NCBI RefSeq assembly: GCF_009604385.1
Contig: NZ_WEGJ01000004.1
Location: 124,001 to 188,000 of the forward strand
Direction of reading: 5' to 3'
DNA: 64,000 nt
Source of the DNA: Streptomyces smaragdinus
Lineage (GTDB): Bacteria; Actinomycetota; Actinomycetes; Streptomycetales; Streptomycetaceae
A program made the translations under genes and the position numbers. The number at the start of each line of letters is the position of its first letter. Positions within the stretch are counted from its first letter, which is position 1. Positions 17,251 through 26,056 of the stretch are shown here, piece after piece. The notes beneath the pieces are model-generated. The model was given only the letters and a program-made list of their open reading frames with translations, was not told the origin of the DNA and searched no databases.

Positions 17251-18213
17251 TCAGCCCTTGCGGGCGGTGATCTCCTCGGTCAGCTGGGGGACGACCTGGA
17301 AGAGGTCGCCGACCACGCCGTAGTCGACCAGGTCGAAGATCGGGGCTTCGGGGTCCTTGTTGATCGCGACGATCGTCTTGGACGTCTGCATGCCGGCCCG
17401 GTGCTGGATGGCGCCGGAGATGCCCGCCGCGATGTACAGCTGCGGGGACACGCTCTTGCCGGTCTGGCCGACCTGGTTGGTGTGCGGGTACCAGCCCGCG
17501 TCCACCGCCGCACGCGAGGCACCGACGGCCGCGCCCAGGGAATCGGCCAGGGCCTCGATCAGCGGGAAGTTCTCCGCGCCGTTGACGCCACGGCCACCGG
17601 ACACCACGATCGCGGCCTCGGTCAGCTCCGGGCGCCCGGTCGACTCGCGGGCGGTGCGGGCGGTGACCTTCGTGCCGGTCGCGGCCTCCGAGAACGACAC
17701 CGCCAGGGCCTCCACCACGCCGGCCGCCGCAGCGGCCTCCACGGGGGCGGAGTTCGGCTTGACCGTAATCACCGGGGTGCCGCGGGTGACACGGGACTTC
17801 GTCGTGAACGCGGCCGCGAACGCCGACTGGGTCGCGATCGGGCCCTCGTCACCGGCCTCCAGGTCGATCGCGTCGGTGATCAGACCCGAGCCGATCCGTA
17901 CCGCGAGGCGCGCGGCGATCTCCTTGCCCTCCGCGGAGGACGGGATCAGGACGGCGGCCGGAGAGACAGCCTTGCAGGCGGCCTGGAGGGCATCCACCTT
18001 CGGCACCACGAGATAGTCCGCGAACTCGGACGCGTCAGCGGTCAGGACGCGGGTCGCGCCGTGCTCGGCCAGGGTCGCAGCGGTGGCCTCCGCGCCCGCG
18101 CCCAGCGCGACGGCGACGGGCTCGCCGAGGCGGCGGGCCAGGGTCAGCAGCTCCAGAGTGGGCTTGCGGACCGCACCGTCCACATGATCGACGTAAACCA
18201 GAACTTCAGCCAT
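17251..18213 (-). CDS. etfA: electron transfer flavoprotein alpha subunit
   Basis: This 320-residue ETF alpha subunit forms a heterodimer with EtfB, carries FAD, and passes electrons from acyl-CoA and other dehydrogenases to the membrane quinone pool. The C-terminal FAD domain is clear: VGQTGKSVSPQLYIAAGIS followed by GAIQHRAGM and INKDPEAPIF. The start MAEVLVYVDH has AGGAG upstream. It lies 46 nt after etfB in the same direction, the standard actinobacterial order, and a hairpin terminator follows. Confidence 0.97.
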   Translation of the reverse strand: MAEVLVYVDHVDGAVRKPTLELLTLARRLGEPVAVALGAGAEATAATLAEHGATRVLTADASEFADYLVVPKVDALQAACKAVSPAAVLIPSSAEGKEIAARLAVRIGSGLITDAIDLEAGDEGPIATQSAFAAAFTTKSRVTRGTPVITVKPNSAPVEAAAAAGVVEALAVSFSEAATGTKVTARTARESTGRPELTEAAIVVSGGRGVNGAENFPLIEALADSLGAAVGASRAAVDAGWYPHTNQVGQTGKSVSPQLYIAAGISGAIQHRAGMQTSKTIVAINKDPEAPIFDLVDYGVVGDLFQVVPQLTEEITARKG

Positions 18214-18259
18214 GATGCACAACTCCTGCAGAACGAGAGGAAGAGGGAAGGGACCGGAC

Positions 18260-19045
18260 TCAGATGAACTTCTGGCCCGCGAGGAACTCGGCGAGCTGCT
18301 TGCCGCCCTCGCCCTCGTCCTTGACGATCGTGCCCGCCGACCGCGCCGGACGCGCCGCAGCCTCGTCCACCGCCGTCCACGCACCCGCCAGACCGACCTG
18401 CTCACCGTCCAGGTCCAGGTCCTCCAGGTCCCACGACTCCACCGGCTTCTTCTTCGCCGCGATGATCCCCTTGAACGACGGATAGCGGGCCTCACCCGAC
18501 TGATCCGTCACCGAGACCACCGCCGGGAGGGAAGCCTCCAGCTGCTCGGAAGCGGTGTCACCGTCACGACGGCCCGTCACCGTGCCGCCCTCGACCGCGA
18601 CCTCCGACAGCAGCGTCACCTGCGGCACCCCCAGCCGCTCGGCGAGCAGCGCCGGCAGCACACCCATCGTGCCGTCCGTCGACGCCATCCCGCACACCAC
18701 CAGGTCGAACCCGGCCTTCTCCACCGCCGCCGCCAGCACCAGCGACGTCCCCAGCGCGTCCGTCCCGTGCAGGTCGTCGTCCTCCACGTGCACGGCCTTG
18801 TCCGCCCCCATCGACAACGCCTTGCGCAACGCGTCCCGGGCATCCTCCGGACCCACCGTCAGCACCGTGACCTCGGCATCGTCGGCCGCCTCCGAGATCT
18901 GCAGCGCCTGCTCCACCGCATACTCGTCCAGCTCCGACAGCAGACCGTCCACCGCCTCACGGTCCGTGGTCAGATCCTCGGCGAAGTGCCGATCACCCGT
19001 GGCGTCGGGCACAAACTTCACAGGGACAACGATCCTCAGAGTCAC
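18260..19045 (-). CDS. etfB: electron transfer flavoprotein beta subunit
   Basis: This 261-residue EtfB begins at GTG 19045 (TLRIVVPVKFVPD), with AGGAG 7-12 nt upstream. It has the AMP-binding fold and the family signature region (VEQALQISEAADDAEVTVLTVG, quoted in part, plus DLVVCGMASTDGTMG). It pairs with EtfA. An inverted repeat TTACT-CGTC-AGTAA lies about 100 bp upstream and may be the control site of the operon, since such dyads are typical of TetR-family regulators of lipid catabolism. Confidence 0.97.
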   Translation of the reverse strand: MTLRIVVPVKFVPDATGDRHFAEDLTTDREAVDGLLSELDEYAVEQALQISEAADDAEVTVLTVGPEDARDALRKALSMGADKAVHVEDDDLHGTDALGTSLVLAAAVEKAGFDLVVCGMASTDGTMGVLPALLAERLGVPQVTLLSEVAVEGGTVTGRRDGDTASEQLEASLPAVVSVTDQSGEARYPSFKGIIAAKKKPVESWDLEDLDLDGEQVGLAGAWTAVDEAAARPARSAGTIVKDEGEGGKQLAEFLAGQKFI

Positions 19046-19148
19046 GCCGGCTCTCCTACCGCCTCGTCGTGGAAACTGCCGTACCGGCAGCATATGCGCC
19101 CTGACGTGCCCCCACCGGTCGGCCCGTCACTGGACGCCGAGCACAATA

Positions 19149-19162
19149 TTACTCGTCAGTAA
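19149..19162. promoter_or_regulatory. inverted repeat upstream of etfBA
   Basis: TTACT-CGTC-AGTAA lies in an AT-rich patch between etfB (start 19045) and the thioredoxin gene stop (19209). The form suits a TetR-family regulator; the binding protein is not encoded nearby. Confidence 0.5.
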
Positions 19163-19208
19163 ATCCAGCGTCCGCCCGCCCCGCAAGACCGCCGCACTGT
19201 GACCTCCC

Positions 19209-19553
19209 CTACGAGGCCGCCGCGCCCGCCTCCGTGGCCGACACCGCCTCGCCGAGCGCCGCGATCACGTCGGCCCTGCGCGGCTGCCCGGCCGCCCGGC
19301 GCACCACCGAGCCGGCCGCGTCGAGCACCAGGACCGTCGGGGTGGCGAGCACGTCCATCCGGCGTACGAGCTCCAGCCGCGCCTCGGCGTCGATCTCGAC
19401 GTGCGCCACGCCCGGCACCATCGCGGCGACGTCGGCCAGCACCCGGCGGGTGGCCGCGCAGGGGCGGCAGAACGCGGTGGAGAACTGCACCAGGGTCGCC
19501 CGCTCCCCCAGCGCCGGGGCACCGAGTTCGCGCGCTGTCAGCCGTATCGCCAT
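19209..19553 (-). CDS. thioredoxin family protein
   Basis: This small thioredoxin-fold protein of 114 residues starts at ATG 19553 with CTGGAGGGC directly before it. The active site is FCRPC (rather than WCGPC) in VQFSTAFCRPCAATRRVL, and the cis-proline turn is present as VLATPTVLVLD. With no signal peptide it should act in the cytosol as a disulfide reductase or thiol carrier. It lies upstream of etfBA in the same direction but is separated by about 160 bp containing a possible operator, so it is probably a separate transcript. Confidence 0.9.
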   Translation of the reverse strand: MAIRLTARELGAPALGERATLVQFSTAFCRPCAATRRVLADVAAMVPGVAHVEIDAEARLELVRRMDVLATPTVLVLDAAGSVVRRAAGQPRRADVIAALGEAVSATEAGAAAS

Positions 19554-19661
19554 GCCCTCCAGGATGCAGTACCGCAGGGTGGTGACGAAGGTCTCCCCGC
19601 CGGGCGTGCCGCACGGCTTGGCCCCGGGCGTGGAGTGAGCAAAGATCGGGTAAACGAAACC

Positions 19662-19673
19662 TACGCTCGCGTA
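19662..19673. promoter_or_regulatory. dyad upstream of the acyltransferase gene
   Basis: TACGC-TC-GCGTA lies about 50 bp before the acyltransferase start, within ACCTACGCTCGCGTAACT. It is a plausible operator for a lipid-responsive repressor; the regulator is unknown. Confidence 0.5.
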
Positions 19674-19724
19674 ACTTCCTCCAGGAGCCCCTGATCTCCG
19701 GGACGGAGAAGGGACTCCCTGGAC

Positions 19725-20429
19725 ATGGCAGAGCTTGTGTACCCACCGGTGATCGGTGCGGCACTGGGCCTCTTCAAGGCGCTCGACCTGAAGATCGACC
19801 TGAAGGGCACCGAGCACATCCCGGAGCGGGGCGGCGCGGTGCTCGCCAGCAACCACATCAGCTATCTGGACTTCATCTTCTGCGGCTACGCCGCGCGGCC
19901 GGCCAAGCGGCTGGTGCGGTTCATGGCGAAGGAGTCGGTGTTCCGGCACAAGGTGTCGGGGCCGCTGATGCGGGCGATGAAGCACATCCCGGTGGACCGC
20001 TCGCAGGGGGCGCAGGCGTACGACCACGCGCTGCGGGCGCTGCGCTCGGGCGAGGTCGTCGGGGTGTTCCCGGAGGCGACGATCTCCGAGTCGTTCACCC
20101 TGAAGGGTTTCAAGAACGGTGCGGCGCGGCTGGCGCAGGAGGCCGGTGTGCCGCTGCTGCCGATGGCCGTGTGGGGGACGCAGCGGGTGTGGACCAAGGG
20201 GCGGGCCCGGGACTTCGGCCGCAACCACTTCCCCGTCACGCTGCGGGTGGGCGAGGCCGTGGACGCGCCGAAGGGGACGGACGCGGACGCGCTGACCGTA
20301 CGGCTCAAGGAGCGGATCCAGGACCTGCTGGAGGCCGCCCAGCGGGCGTACCCGGACAAGCCGAAGGGGCCGGAGGACAGCTGGTGGCTGCCGCGCCACC
20401 TCGGCGGGACGGCCCCGGCGCCGGCCTGA
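19725..20429 (+). CDS. 1-acyl-glycerol-3-phosphate acyltransferase (PlsC-like)
   Basis: This 234-residue lysophospholipid acyltransferase transfers a fatty acyl chain to lysophosphatidic acid or a related acceptor at the membrane. The catalytic H(X4)D motif is His44-Asp49 in ASNHISYLDF; substrate-binding motifs follow as VDRSQGA and FPEATIS (residues 115-121). The C-terminal tail is charged and proline-rich. It is divergent from the thioredoxin gene and convergent with the threonine aldolase, with a strong hairpin between the stops. A dyad at 19662 may govern it. Confidence 0.94.
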   Translation: MAELVYPPVIGAALGLFKALDLKIDLKGTEHIPERGGAVLASNHISYLDFIFCGYAARPAKRLVRFMAKESVFRHKVSGPLMRAMKHIPVDRSQGAQAYDHALRALRSGEVVGVFPEATISESFTLKGFKNGAARLAQEAGVPLLPMAVWGTQRVWTKGRARDFGRNHFPVTLRVGEAVDAPKGTDADALTVRLKERIQDLLEAAQRAYPDKPKGPEDSWWLPRHLGGTAPAPA

Positions 20430-20449
20430 GCGCGGCTCGTGAAGCAGCC

Positions 20450-20479
20450 GGGCCGGCCCCCGCGCACGGGGGCCGGCCC
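20450..20479. terminator. bidirectional terminator hairpin
   Basis: A perfect 12-bp stem, GGGCCGGCCCCC with its complement, and a 6-nt loop lie between the convergent acyltransferase and threonine aldolase genes. Confidence 0.85.
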
Positions 20480-20488
20480 GCAGGGCTT

Positions 20489-21583
20489 TCAGGCCCGGCT
20501 CATCTCCTCGGCCACGGCCTCGACGAACGCGTCGACGTCGTCGGGGGTCGTGTCGTACGAGCACATCCAGCGCACGACGCCGTCGCTCTCGTCCCAGAAG
20601 TAGAAGCGGAACTGCTTCTGCAGCCGTACGGAGACGTCGTGCGGCAGCCGGGCGAAGACGCCGTTGGCCTGCACCGGGTGGAGGATGTCGACCCCGTCGA
20701 CCGCCCGGACGCCGGCGGCGAGCCGGGCGGCCATGGCGTTGGAGTGGCGGGCGTTGCGCAGCCACAGGTCCTTGGCGAGCAGCGCCTCGAACTGCACCGA
20801 GACGAAGCGCATCTTGGAGGCGAGCTGCATCGACAGCTTGCGCAGATGCTTCATGGCCCGCACCGCGTCGGGGTCGAGCACGACGACGGCCTCGCCGAAC
20901 ATCATCCCGTTCTTGGTGCCGCCGTAGGACAGCACGTCGACCCCCGCCACATTCGTGAACGCCCGCATGGGGACGTCGAGATGCGCGGCGGCGTTGGCTA
21001 TCCGGGCACCGTCGAGATGGACCTTCATGCCCCGCTCGTGGGCGAAGGCGACGATGTCCTTGATCTCGTCGGGCGTGTAGACCGTGCCGAGTTCGGTGGC
21101 CTGGGTGATCGAGACGACCTGCGGCATCGCCCGGTGCTCGTCCTCCCAGCCCCAGGCCTCGCGCTCGATCAGCTCCGGGGTGAGCTTGCCGTCCTCGGTG
21201 GGGACCGCGAGGAGCTTCAGCCCGCCCATGCGTTCGGGGGCGCCGCCCTCGTCGACGTTGATGTGCGCGCTCCGGGCGCAGATCACCGCGCCCCAGCGGT
21301 CGGTGAGGGCCTGCAGGGCGACGACGTTGGCCCCCGTGCCGTTGAACACGGGGAAGGCCTGGGCACAGCCGCCGAAGTGGCTGCGGAACACCTGCTGGAT
21401 GTGGTCGGTGTACTCGTCCTCGCCGTAGGAGACCTGGTGGCCGCCGTTGGCGAGGGCGAGCGCGGCGAGTATCTCCGGGTGCACGCCGGCGTAGTTGTCG
21501 CTGGCGAAGCCGCGGACCCCGGTGTCGTGACGCCGCTTGGCGTCGGTCTTCACCCGGGTCGTCAATGCTGGGGCGTGAGCCAC
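20489..21583 (-). CDS. low-specificity L-threonine aldolase-type PLP enzyme
   Basis: This 364-residue fold-type I PLP enzyme of the beta-eliminating lyase/threonine aldolase family would split threonine or related beta-hydroxy amino acids to glycine and an aldehyde. The PLP lysine is Lys224 in LSYGGTKNGMMFG; KVHLDGARIANAA supplies the cofactor Asp and Arg. The GTG start at 21583 overlaps the SDR gene by 22 nt, but GTG 21553 and TTG 21566 are also possible. It is the last gene of a three-gene set with DUF6421 and an SDR, an order suggesting that all three act on one pathway. Confidence 0.92.
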   Translation of the reverse strand: MAHAPALTTRVKTDAKRRHDTGVRGFASDNYAGVHPEILAALALANGGHQVSYGEDEYTDHIQQVFRSHFGGCAQAFPVFNGTGANVVALQALTDRWGAVICARSAHINVDEGGAPERMGGLKLLAVPTEDGKLTPELIEREAWGWEDEHRAMPQVVSITQATELGTVYTPDEIKDIVAFAHERGMKVHLDGARIANAAAHLDVPMRAFTNVAGVDVLSYGGTKNGMMFGEAVVVLDPDAVRAMKHLRKLSMQLASKMRFVSVQFEALLAKDLWLRNARHSNAMAARLAAGVRAVDGVDILHPVQANGVFARLPHDVSVRLQKQFRFYFWDESDGVVRWMCSYDTTPDDVDAFVEAVAEEMSRA

Positions 21584-22329
21584 TGGCGGGTTCCGTTCAG
21601 TTCCTGGGCGGGACGGTCCCAGACCCCGGTGATGGCCTCGGCGAGTTCCTTCACGTCCGTGAACCCGGGGAAGAGGCTGTCCGGCTTCTCGGCACGCATC
21701 TGGTCGTGCACGAGGGCCTTGACGACCAGGATCACGGCGGCGGCCTGCGGGCCCTGTTCGCCGCCGGCCTTGCTGAAGGCGTTGCCCAGGGCGATCGTCC
21801 AGGCCTCGGCGGCGGCCTTGGCCGCGCCGTAGGCGGCGTTGCCGCCGGTCGGCCTGACCGAGCCGGCCGCGCTGACCAGGACGAAGCGCCCCTTGCCGGA
21901 GCTGCGCTCCAGCGCGCTCTCGAACGCGAGCGAGGTGTGCTGCACGGTACGGATCAGCAGATCGTGCAGCAGGTCCCAGTCGCCCAGGTCGGTGTCGGAG
22001 AAGCTCTTCGCCCCGCGCCAGCCGCCGACCAGATGCACCAGTCCGTCGATCCTGCCGTGCTCACGCTCGATGCGGTCGGCCCAGGCGCGGGTGGCGTCCA
22101 GGTCGAGCAGATCGATGATCTCGCCGGTGACGGGCGCGCCGCCGTGCGCGAAACGGGCGGCGTCGACCGTCTTGGCCAGCCGGGCCGGGTCGTGGTCGCA
22201 GCCGATCACGGTGGCGCCGGCGGCGGCCAGGGCGAGCAGCGCGGCACCGCCGGCCGGTCCACCCGCTCCCGCGACCGCCACCACAGCGCCCTCCAGCGGA
22301 CCGCCGCTGCCATTCGTCGTGGCCCCCAT
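21562..22329 (-). CDS. SDR family oxidoreductase
   Basis: This short-chain dehydrogenase/reductase has about 255 residues. The cofactor motif is VAVAGAGGPAGGAAL, an unusual Gly-rich variant of TGxxxGxG; Asp in GCDHD may favour NAD. The catalytic region reads VLVSAAGSVRPTGGNAAYGAAKAA, with Ser, Tyr and Lys in the expected S-x12-Y-x3-K arrangement. ATG 22329 is preferred because AGGAGG lies 8 nt upstream (22335 and 22362 are alternatives). It sits between DUF6421 and the threonine aldolase gene and is probably cotranscribed. Substrate unknown. Confidence 0.9.
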   Translation of the reverse strand: MGATTNGSGGPLEGAVVAVAGAGGPAGGAALLALAAAGATVIGCDHDPARLAKTVDAARFAHGGAPVTGEIIDLLDLDATRAWADRIEREHGRIDGLVHLVGGWRGAKSFSDTDLGDWDLLHDLLIRTVQHTSLAFESALERSSGKGRFVLVSAAGSVRPTGGNAAYGAAKAAAEAWTIALGNAFSKAGGEQGPQAAAVILVVKALVHDQMRAEKPDSLFPGFTDVKELAEAITGVWDRPAQELNGTRQWLTPQH

Positions 22330-22358
22330 GCCCATCGCCTCCTCGGCGCCGCCTTCTC

Positions 22359-23756
22359 TCACGCGGCGATCTTCTCCTCTTCGGTCGCGGTGATACCCCG
22401 GGTCGAGGCGATTACACCGCGTAGCTTCTTAGCCAGGGCCTCATAGAACATGCTGAGCGGAAACTCGTCCGGAAGCACCTCGTCGACGAGCTTACGCGGG
22501 GGCTGCGACAGATCCAGCGCGTCGGGACCCTTGGCCCACACGGATCCCGGGTGCGGCGAGAGGTACCGGGAGACCAGCTCGTGCGCCTTGAACCAGTGCA
22601 CCAGCTTGGGGCGGTCGATGCCGTCCCGGTAGAGGGTCTCGATCTCCTGCCGGAGCTTGCCGGTGACCTCGCGGGCGCGGTCCCAGTCGATGCTCAGCCG
22701 GTTGTCCGTCCAGCGCAGGGCGTCGTGCCGGTGCAGGTACGCAAAGAGCAGCTGGCCACCGAGGCCGTCGTAGTTGCGGGTGCGGTCGCCGGTGACCGGG
22801 AAGCGGAACATGCGGTCCATCAGCACCGCGTACTGCACGTCGCGGCCGCGGGTCTCGCCCTCGTCGACGAGCTTGCCGGCCTCGTGGAAGGCGGTGAGGT
22901 CGCAGCGCAGCTCCTCCAGCCCGTACATCCAGAACGGCTGGCGCTGCTTGATCATGAAGGGGTCGAACGGCAGGTCGCCGTGGCTGTGCGCCCGGTCGTG
23001 GACCATGTCCCAGAGCACGAACGTCTTCTCGGCGCGCTCCTGGTCGGTGAGCAGGCCGTCGGCGTCCTCGGGCAGCCGCAGTCCGGTGAGCTCGACGGTC
23101 TCCCCGATGACCCGGCGGAAGCGGGCGGCCTCGCGGTCGCAGAAGATGGCGCCCCAGCTGAACCGCTCCGGCGCCTCGCGCACGGCGACGGTCTCGGGGA
23201 ACAGGACGGCGGAGTTCGTGTCGTACCCGGGAGTGAAGTCCTCGAAGCGGATGCCCAGGAACAGGGGGTTGTCGTAACGGGTGGCCTCGAGCTCGGCCAG
23301 CCAGTCGGGCCATACGACGCGGAAGACGACGGCCTCGAGGTTGCGGTCCGGGTTGCCGTTCTGCGTGTACATCGGGAAGACGACCAGGTGCTGTATGCCG
23401 TCGGCGCGGTGCTGGGCCGGCTGGAAGGCCATCAGGGAGTCCAGGAAGTCCGGCACGCCGAAGCCGCCCTCGGCCCACGCGCTCAGGTCCGCGGCCAGCG
23501 CCTCGAAGTAGGCGGCGTCGTGCGGCAGCAGCGGGGCCAGCTCCCGGACCGCCGTGATCACGCGCAGCACCGCGTCCTCGACGACGGCGCGCTCCGGGGA
23601 GGCCTCGGCGGCGAGATCGATCGAGCCGTCCTTGGACTGCCAGGGGCGGATCTCCTCGACGGCGGCCTTCAGGCGGGGCCAGGCGGGATGGTCGACGACC
23701 CGACCGGCAGGCGAAACGCCGCCCTCCACACGCTCAGGGGCAAGGATTTCCGTCAT
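22359..23756 (-). CDS. DUF6421 family protein
   Basis: This 465-residue protein belongs to DUF6421, a family I know only as conserved in actinobacteria without an assigned activity. There is no signal peptide or membrane segment. A histidine- and acid-rich core (WDMVHDRAHSHGDLPFDPF) could bind a metal and is followed by WMYGLEELRCDLTAF, both about the middle of the protein. ATG 23756 has GGAGGAG 8 nt upstream. It is the first gene of the set DUF6421-SDR-threonine aldolase. A hydrolase or dioxygenase role is only a guess from the His/Asp cluster. Confidence 0.85.
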   Translation of the reverse strand: MTEILAPERVEGGVSPAGRVVDHPAWPRLKAAVEEIRPWQSKDGSIDLAAEASPERAVVEDAVLRVITAVRELAPLLPHDAAYFEALAADLSAWAEGGFGVPDFLDSLMAFQPAQHRADGIQHLVVFPMYTQNGNPDRNLEAVVFRVVWPDWLAELEATRYDNPLFLGIRFEDFTPGYDTNSAVLFPETVAVREAPERFSWGAIFCDREAARFRRVIGETVELTGLRLPEDADGLLTDQERAEKTFVLWDMVHDRAHSHGDLPFDPFMIKQRQPFWMYGLEELRCDLTAFHEAGKLVDEGETRGRDVQYAVLMDRMFRFPVTGDRTRNYDGLGGQLLFAYLHRHDALRWTDNRLSIDWDRAREVTGKLRQEIETLYRDGIDRPKLVHWFKAHELVSRYLSPHPGSVWAKGPDALDLSQPPRKLVDEVLPDEFPLSMFYEALAKKLRGVIASTRGITATEEEKIAA

Positions 23757-24121
23757 CACCGACTCCTCCAAGGAGAACTTCTTGTGCGAACACCGTACCC
23801 ACGCACGACGATCACACTCAAGCGGAGGCGGTGAAAATTTTGCTGCGATCAGGTCACATCAACGCCAATCTTCCTGTCAATACCGCGTCGGACAGCCACT
23901 TCGGCCAGTAACCGCAGGGGTTCCGGCCGTCCGTCGCCCATCCGGGACGCGCCCACCTTCGGGTGACGCGACGGGACCGCGACAGCACGCAAAGCGACGG
24001 CCGGCGGGGCCAAGAACCGCCATCAGGCCCGTGCAGGGCCGGAGACGATCCCCGGGTATTGGCCTAGGCTCGGTGCCGTTCCGCGAGCTGAGCCGCCACC
24101 GCCGACGGAAGCGAGACAACT
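23757..24121. other. divergent intergenic region, DUF6421 / glycerophosphodiesterase
   Basis: This 365-bp stretch has no convincing gene. The end near DUF6421 is AT-rich (GAAAATTTTGC around 23833) and probably holds that operon's promoter. TAGGCT at 24065-24070 within a GCCTAGGC palindrome is a likely -10 box for the rightward gene, giving a leader of about 45 nt. No strong operator dyad was found. Confidence 0.5.
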
Positions 24122-24805
24122 GTGTCATTTCTGACCATCGGGCACCGCGGGTTGATGGGGATCGAGCCGGAGAACACGGTGCGCTCCTTCGTCCGGGCCG
24201 ACCGCGAGCCCATGGACATGATCGAACTCGATCTGCACCTCAGCAAGGACGGCCACCTGGTGGTCATGCACGACGCGGACGTCGACCGCACGACGGACGG
24301 CAGCGGGCCCATCGCCGACTTCACCCTCGAGGAGCTGCGCCGGCTGGACGCCGGGCTCGGCGAGCGGGTGCCCGTCTTCGAGGAGGTCGTGGAGGCGGTG
24401 AAGGCGCCGCTGCAGGCGGAGATCAAGGACGTGGCGGCCGCCCGCAGGCTCGCCGAGGTGATCACCGGCCGGGACCTGCTCGGCCGGGTCGACGTCATCT
24501 CCTTCCACGACGAGGCCCTCGCCGAGATCCGCCGGCTGCTGCCGGCGGCACGCACGGCGCTGGTCGCCGAGCACTACGACCTCGGGGTAATCGAACGGGC
24601 CCTGGCCGTGGGCGCGTTCATGCTCTCGCTCGACATCCGCCGGCTGACGCTGGAGCTGGTGGAGAAGGCGCACGCCAACGGACTCCAGGTGATCGCCTGG
24701 ACGGTCAACACCGTGGAGGAGCTGAAGATCTCGCGCGGTCTGGGCCTGGAGGGCGTCGTCACCGACGTACCGGAGATCAAGCGGTCGGCGCGCTACACCG
24801 CCTGA
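24122..24805 (+). CDS. glycerophosphodiester phosphodiesterase
   Basis: This 227-residue TIM-barrel enzyme hydrolyses glycerophosphodiesters to glycerol 3-phosphate and an alcohol. The N-terminal motif GHRGLMGIEPENT contains the catalytic His8 and metal Glu; IELDLHLSKDGHLVVMHD provides the paired acids and the second catalytic His50. It lacks a signal peptide, so it is cytosolic. The GTG start has GGAAGCG upstream. It overlaps nothing and its stop lies 6 nt from the convergent GNAT gene. Confidence 0.94.
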   Translation: MSFLTIGHRGLMGIEPENTVRSFVRADREPMDMIELDLHLSKDGHLVVMHDADVDRTTDGSGPIADFTLEELRRLDAGLGERVPVFEEVVEAVKAPLQAEIKDVAAARRLAEVITGRDLLGRVDVISFHDEALAEIRRLLPAARTALVAEHYDLGVIERALAVGAFMLSLDIRRLTLELVEKAHANGLQVIAWTVNTVEELKISRGLGLEGVVTDVPEIKRSARYTA

Positions 24806-24811
24806 GCGCGG

Positions 24812-25345
24812 TCAGCCGAGAGACTTCACCAGGAGCTCGAACTCCAGGTCCGGGCGGCGCGGCACGCCGAAGCGCTCGTCGCCGTACGGGAAGGGGCTCA
24901 TGACCCCCGTACGCCGGTAGCCGCGCCGCTCGTACCAGGCGATCAGGTCCTCCCGTACCGAGATCACCGTCATGTGCAGCTCGCGCGCGCCCCAGTGCGC
25001 CGCCGCGAAGCGCTCGGCCCCCGCCAGCACGGTCCTGCCGAGGCCGGCGCCCTGCAGCGGGGGGCTGACCGCGAACATCCCGAAGTAGGCGTGCTCGCCG
25101 CGCCGTTCCAGCTGGCAGCACGCGACCGTCCGGCCGCCTTGCTCCAGCAGCAGCATCCGGCTGTCCGGGTCCGTCACGACGGCGAGGACCGCCTCGTCGT
25201 CCGTGCGCCGCCCATCGAGGATGTCGGCCTCGGTGGTCCAGCCGGCCCGGCTGTCGTCGCCGCGGTAGGCGGACTGGATCAGGGCGACGAGCCCGGAGAC
25301 GTCGTCGGGGCCCGCGGTGCGCAGGGCGGCTTCTGCTGTGGTCAC
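24812..25345 (-). CDS. GNAT family N-acetyltransferase
   Basis: This 177-residue acetyltransferase has the acetyl-CoA loop QGAGLG in FAVSPPLQGAGLGRTVL, followed by HMTVISVREDLIAWYERRGY, the usual C-terminal strand-helix. The GTG at 25345 is chosen because TAGCCT lies 7 nt upstream on the coding strand, pointing to a leaderless transcript; a start at 25456 would add a tail unlike the family. The acceptor (small amine, peptide or antibiotic) is unknown. Confidence 0.88.
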   Translation of the reverse strand: MTTAEAALRTAGPDDVSGLVALIQSAYRGDDSRAGWTTEADILDGRRTDDEAVLAVVTDPDSRMLLLEQGGRTVACCQLERRGEHAYFGMFAVSPPLQGAGLGRTVLAGAERFAAAHWGARELHMTVISVREDLIAWYERRGYRRTGVMSPFPYGDERFGVPRRPDLEFELLVKSLG

Positions 25346-25450
25346 GGGGCAGAGGCTAGCAAGCGCCCCCCGCTGCACCCATGCGCCCCCGTACGGGGGA
25401 AAATGTCGGGAAGTGTCCCTGTCGGGGGGCTTCACGTCAGGGGGGCGTTC

Positions 25451-25993
25451 ATGCACGGATCACCGCTGACCGGCTGGCTGCTGGTCGTGCTGTGCGCGGC
25501 CGTCGGCGCGTACTGTCTGCGGCGGACGGCGTGCGCGCCGCCCGGGCGGCGGCGGGCGGCCGGCCAGGACGCGCTGATGGGGATCGGGATGGCCGCCATG
25601 GCGGTCCCCGGGTCCGCCCTCGCGCCCCGGCCGTGGACGACCGCCGTGTTCGTGGTGGTGTTCGTCCTCGCCGCCGTCCGCGCGGTCTTCCCCCTGCGGC
25701 ACGCCGGCACGCATCCGCATCATGTGGTGGGGGCGCTGGCGATGGTCTACATGGCGCTCGCGATGCAGGCGGCCGGTCCGCACGGCGGGCACACGGGGGC
25801 GGGGCTGCCGCTGGTGACGGGCGGGCTGCTCGCGTACTTCCTGGTGTACTCGCTGCGCTCCGGCGTCCGGCTGGTGGCCACCGGCGCCGGGACGGCCGTC
25901 GCCGGGGGCGGGGAGGGCGGCCGGGGGGAGCTGGTCGCGGGGTGCCGGGTGGCGATGGGGATAGGGATGTTCGCCATGCTGCTCGGCATGTGA
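25451..25993 (+). CDS. DUF5134 family membrane protein
   Basis: This 180-residue integral membrane protein has about six hydrophobic helices and matches the DUF5134 pattern: histidines and methionines in THPHHVVGALAMVYMALAMQ and GIGMFAMLLGM line the helices, which could suit a metal such as copper. The ATG at 25451 has AGGGGGG upstream. It is followed after 63 bp by an M56 membrane peptidase in the same direction, a pairing that suggests joint function. No experimental role is known to me. Confidence 0.82.
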   Translation: MHGSPLTGWLLVVLCAAVGAYCLRRTACAPPGRRRAAGQDALMGIGMAAMAVPGSALAPRPWTTAVFVVVFVLAAVRAVFPLRHAGTHPHHVVGALAMVYMALAMQAAGPHGGHTGAGLPLVTGGLLAYFLVYSLRSGVRLVATGAGTAVAGGGEGGRGELVAGCRVAMGIGMFAMLLGM

Positions 25994-26056
25994 GTCCTGC
26001 GTCACTTCGCCCTCGTGCCCGTGTCCGCGGGCCGGGCGGTTCCTTAGGCTGATCAC

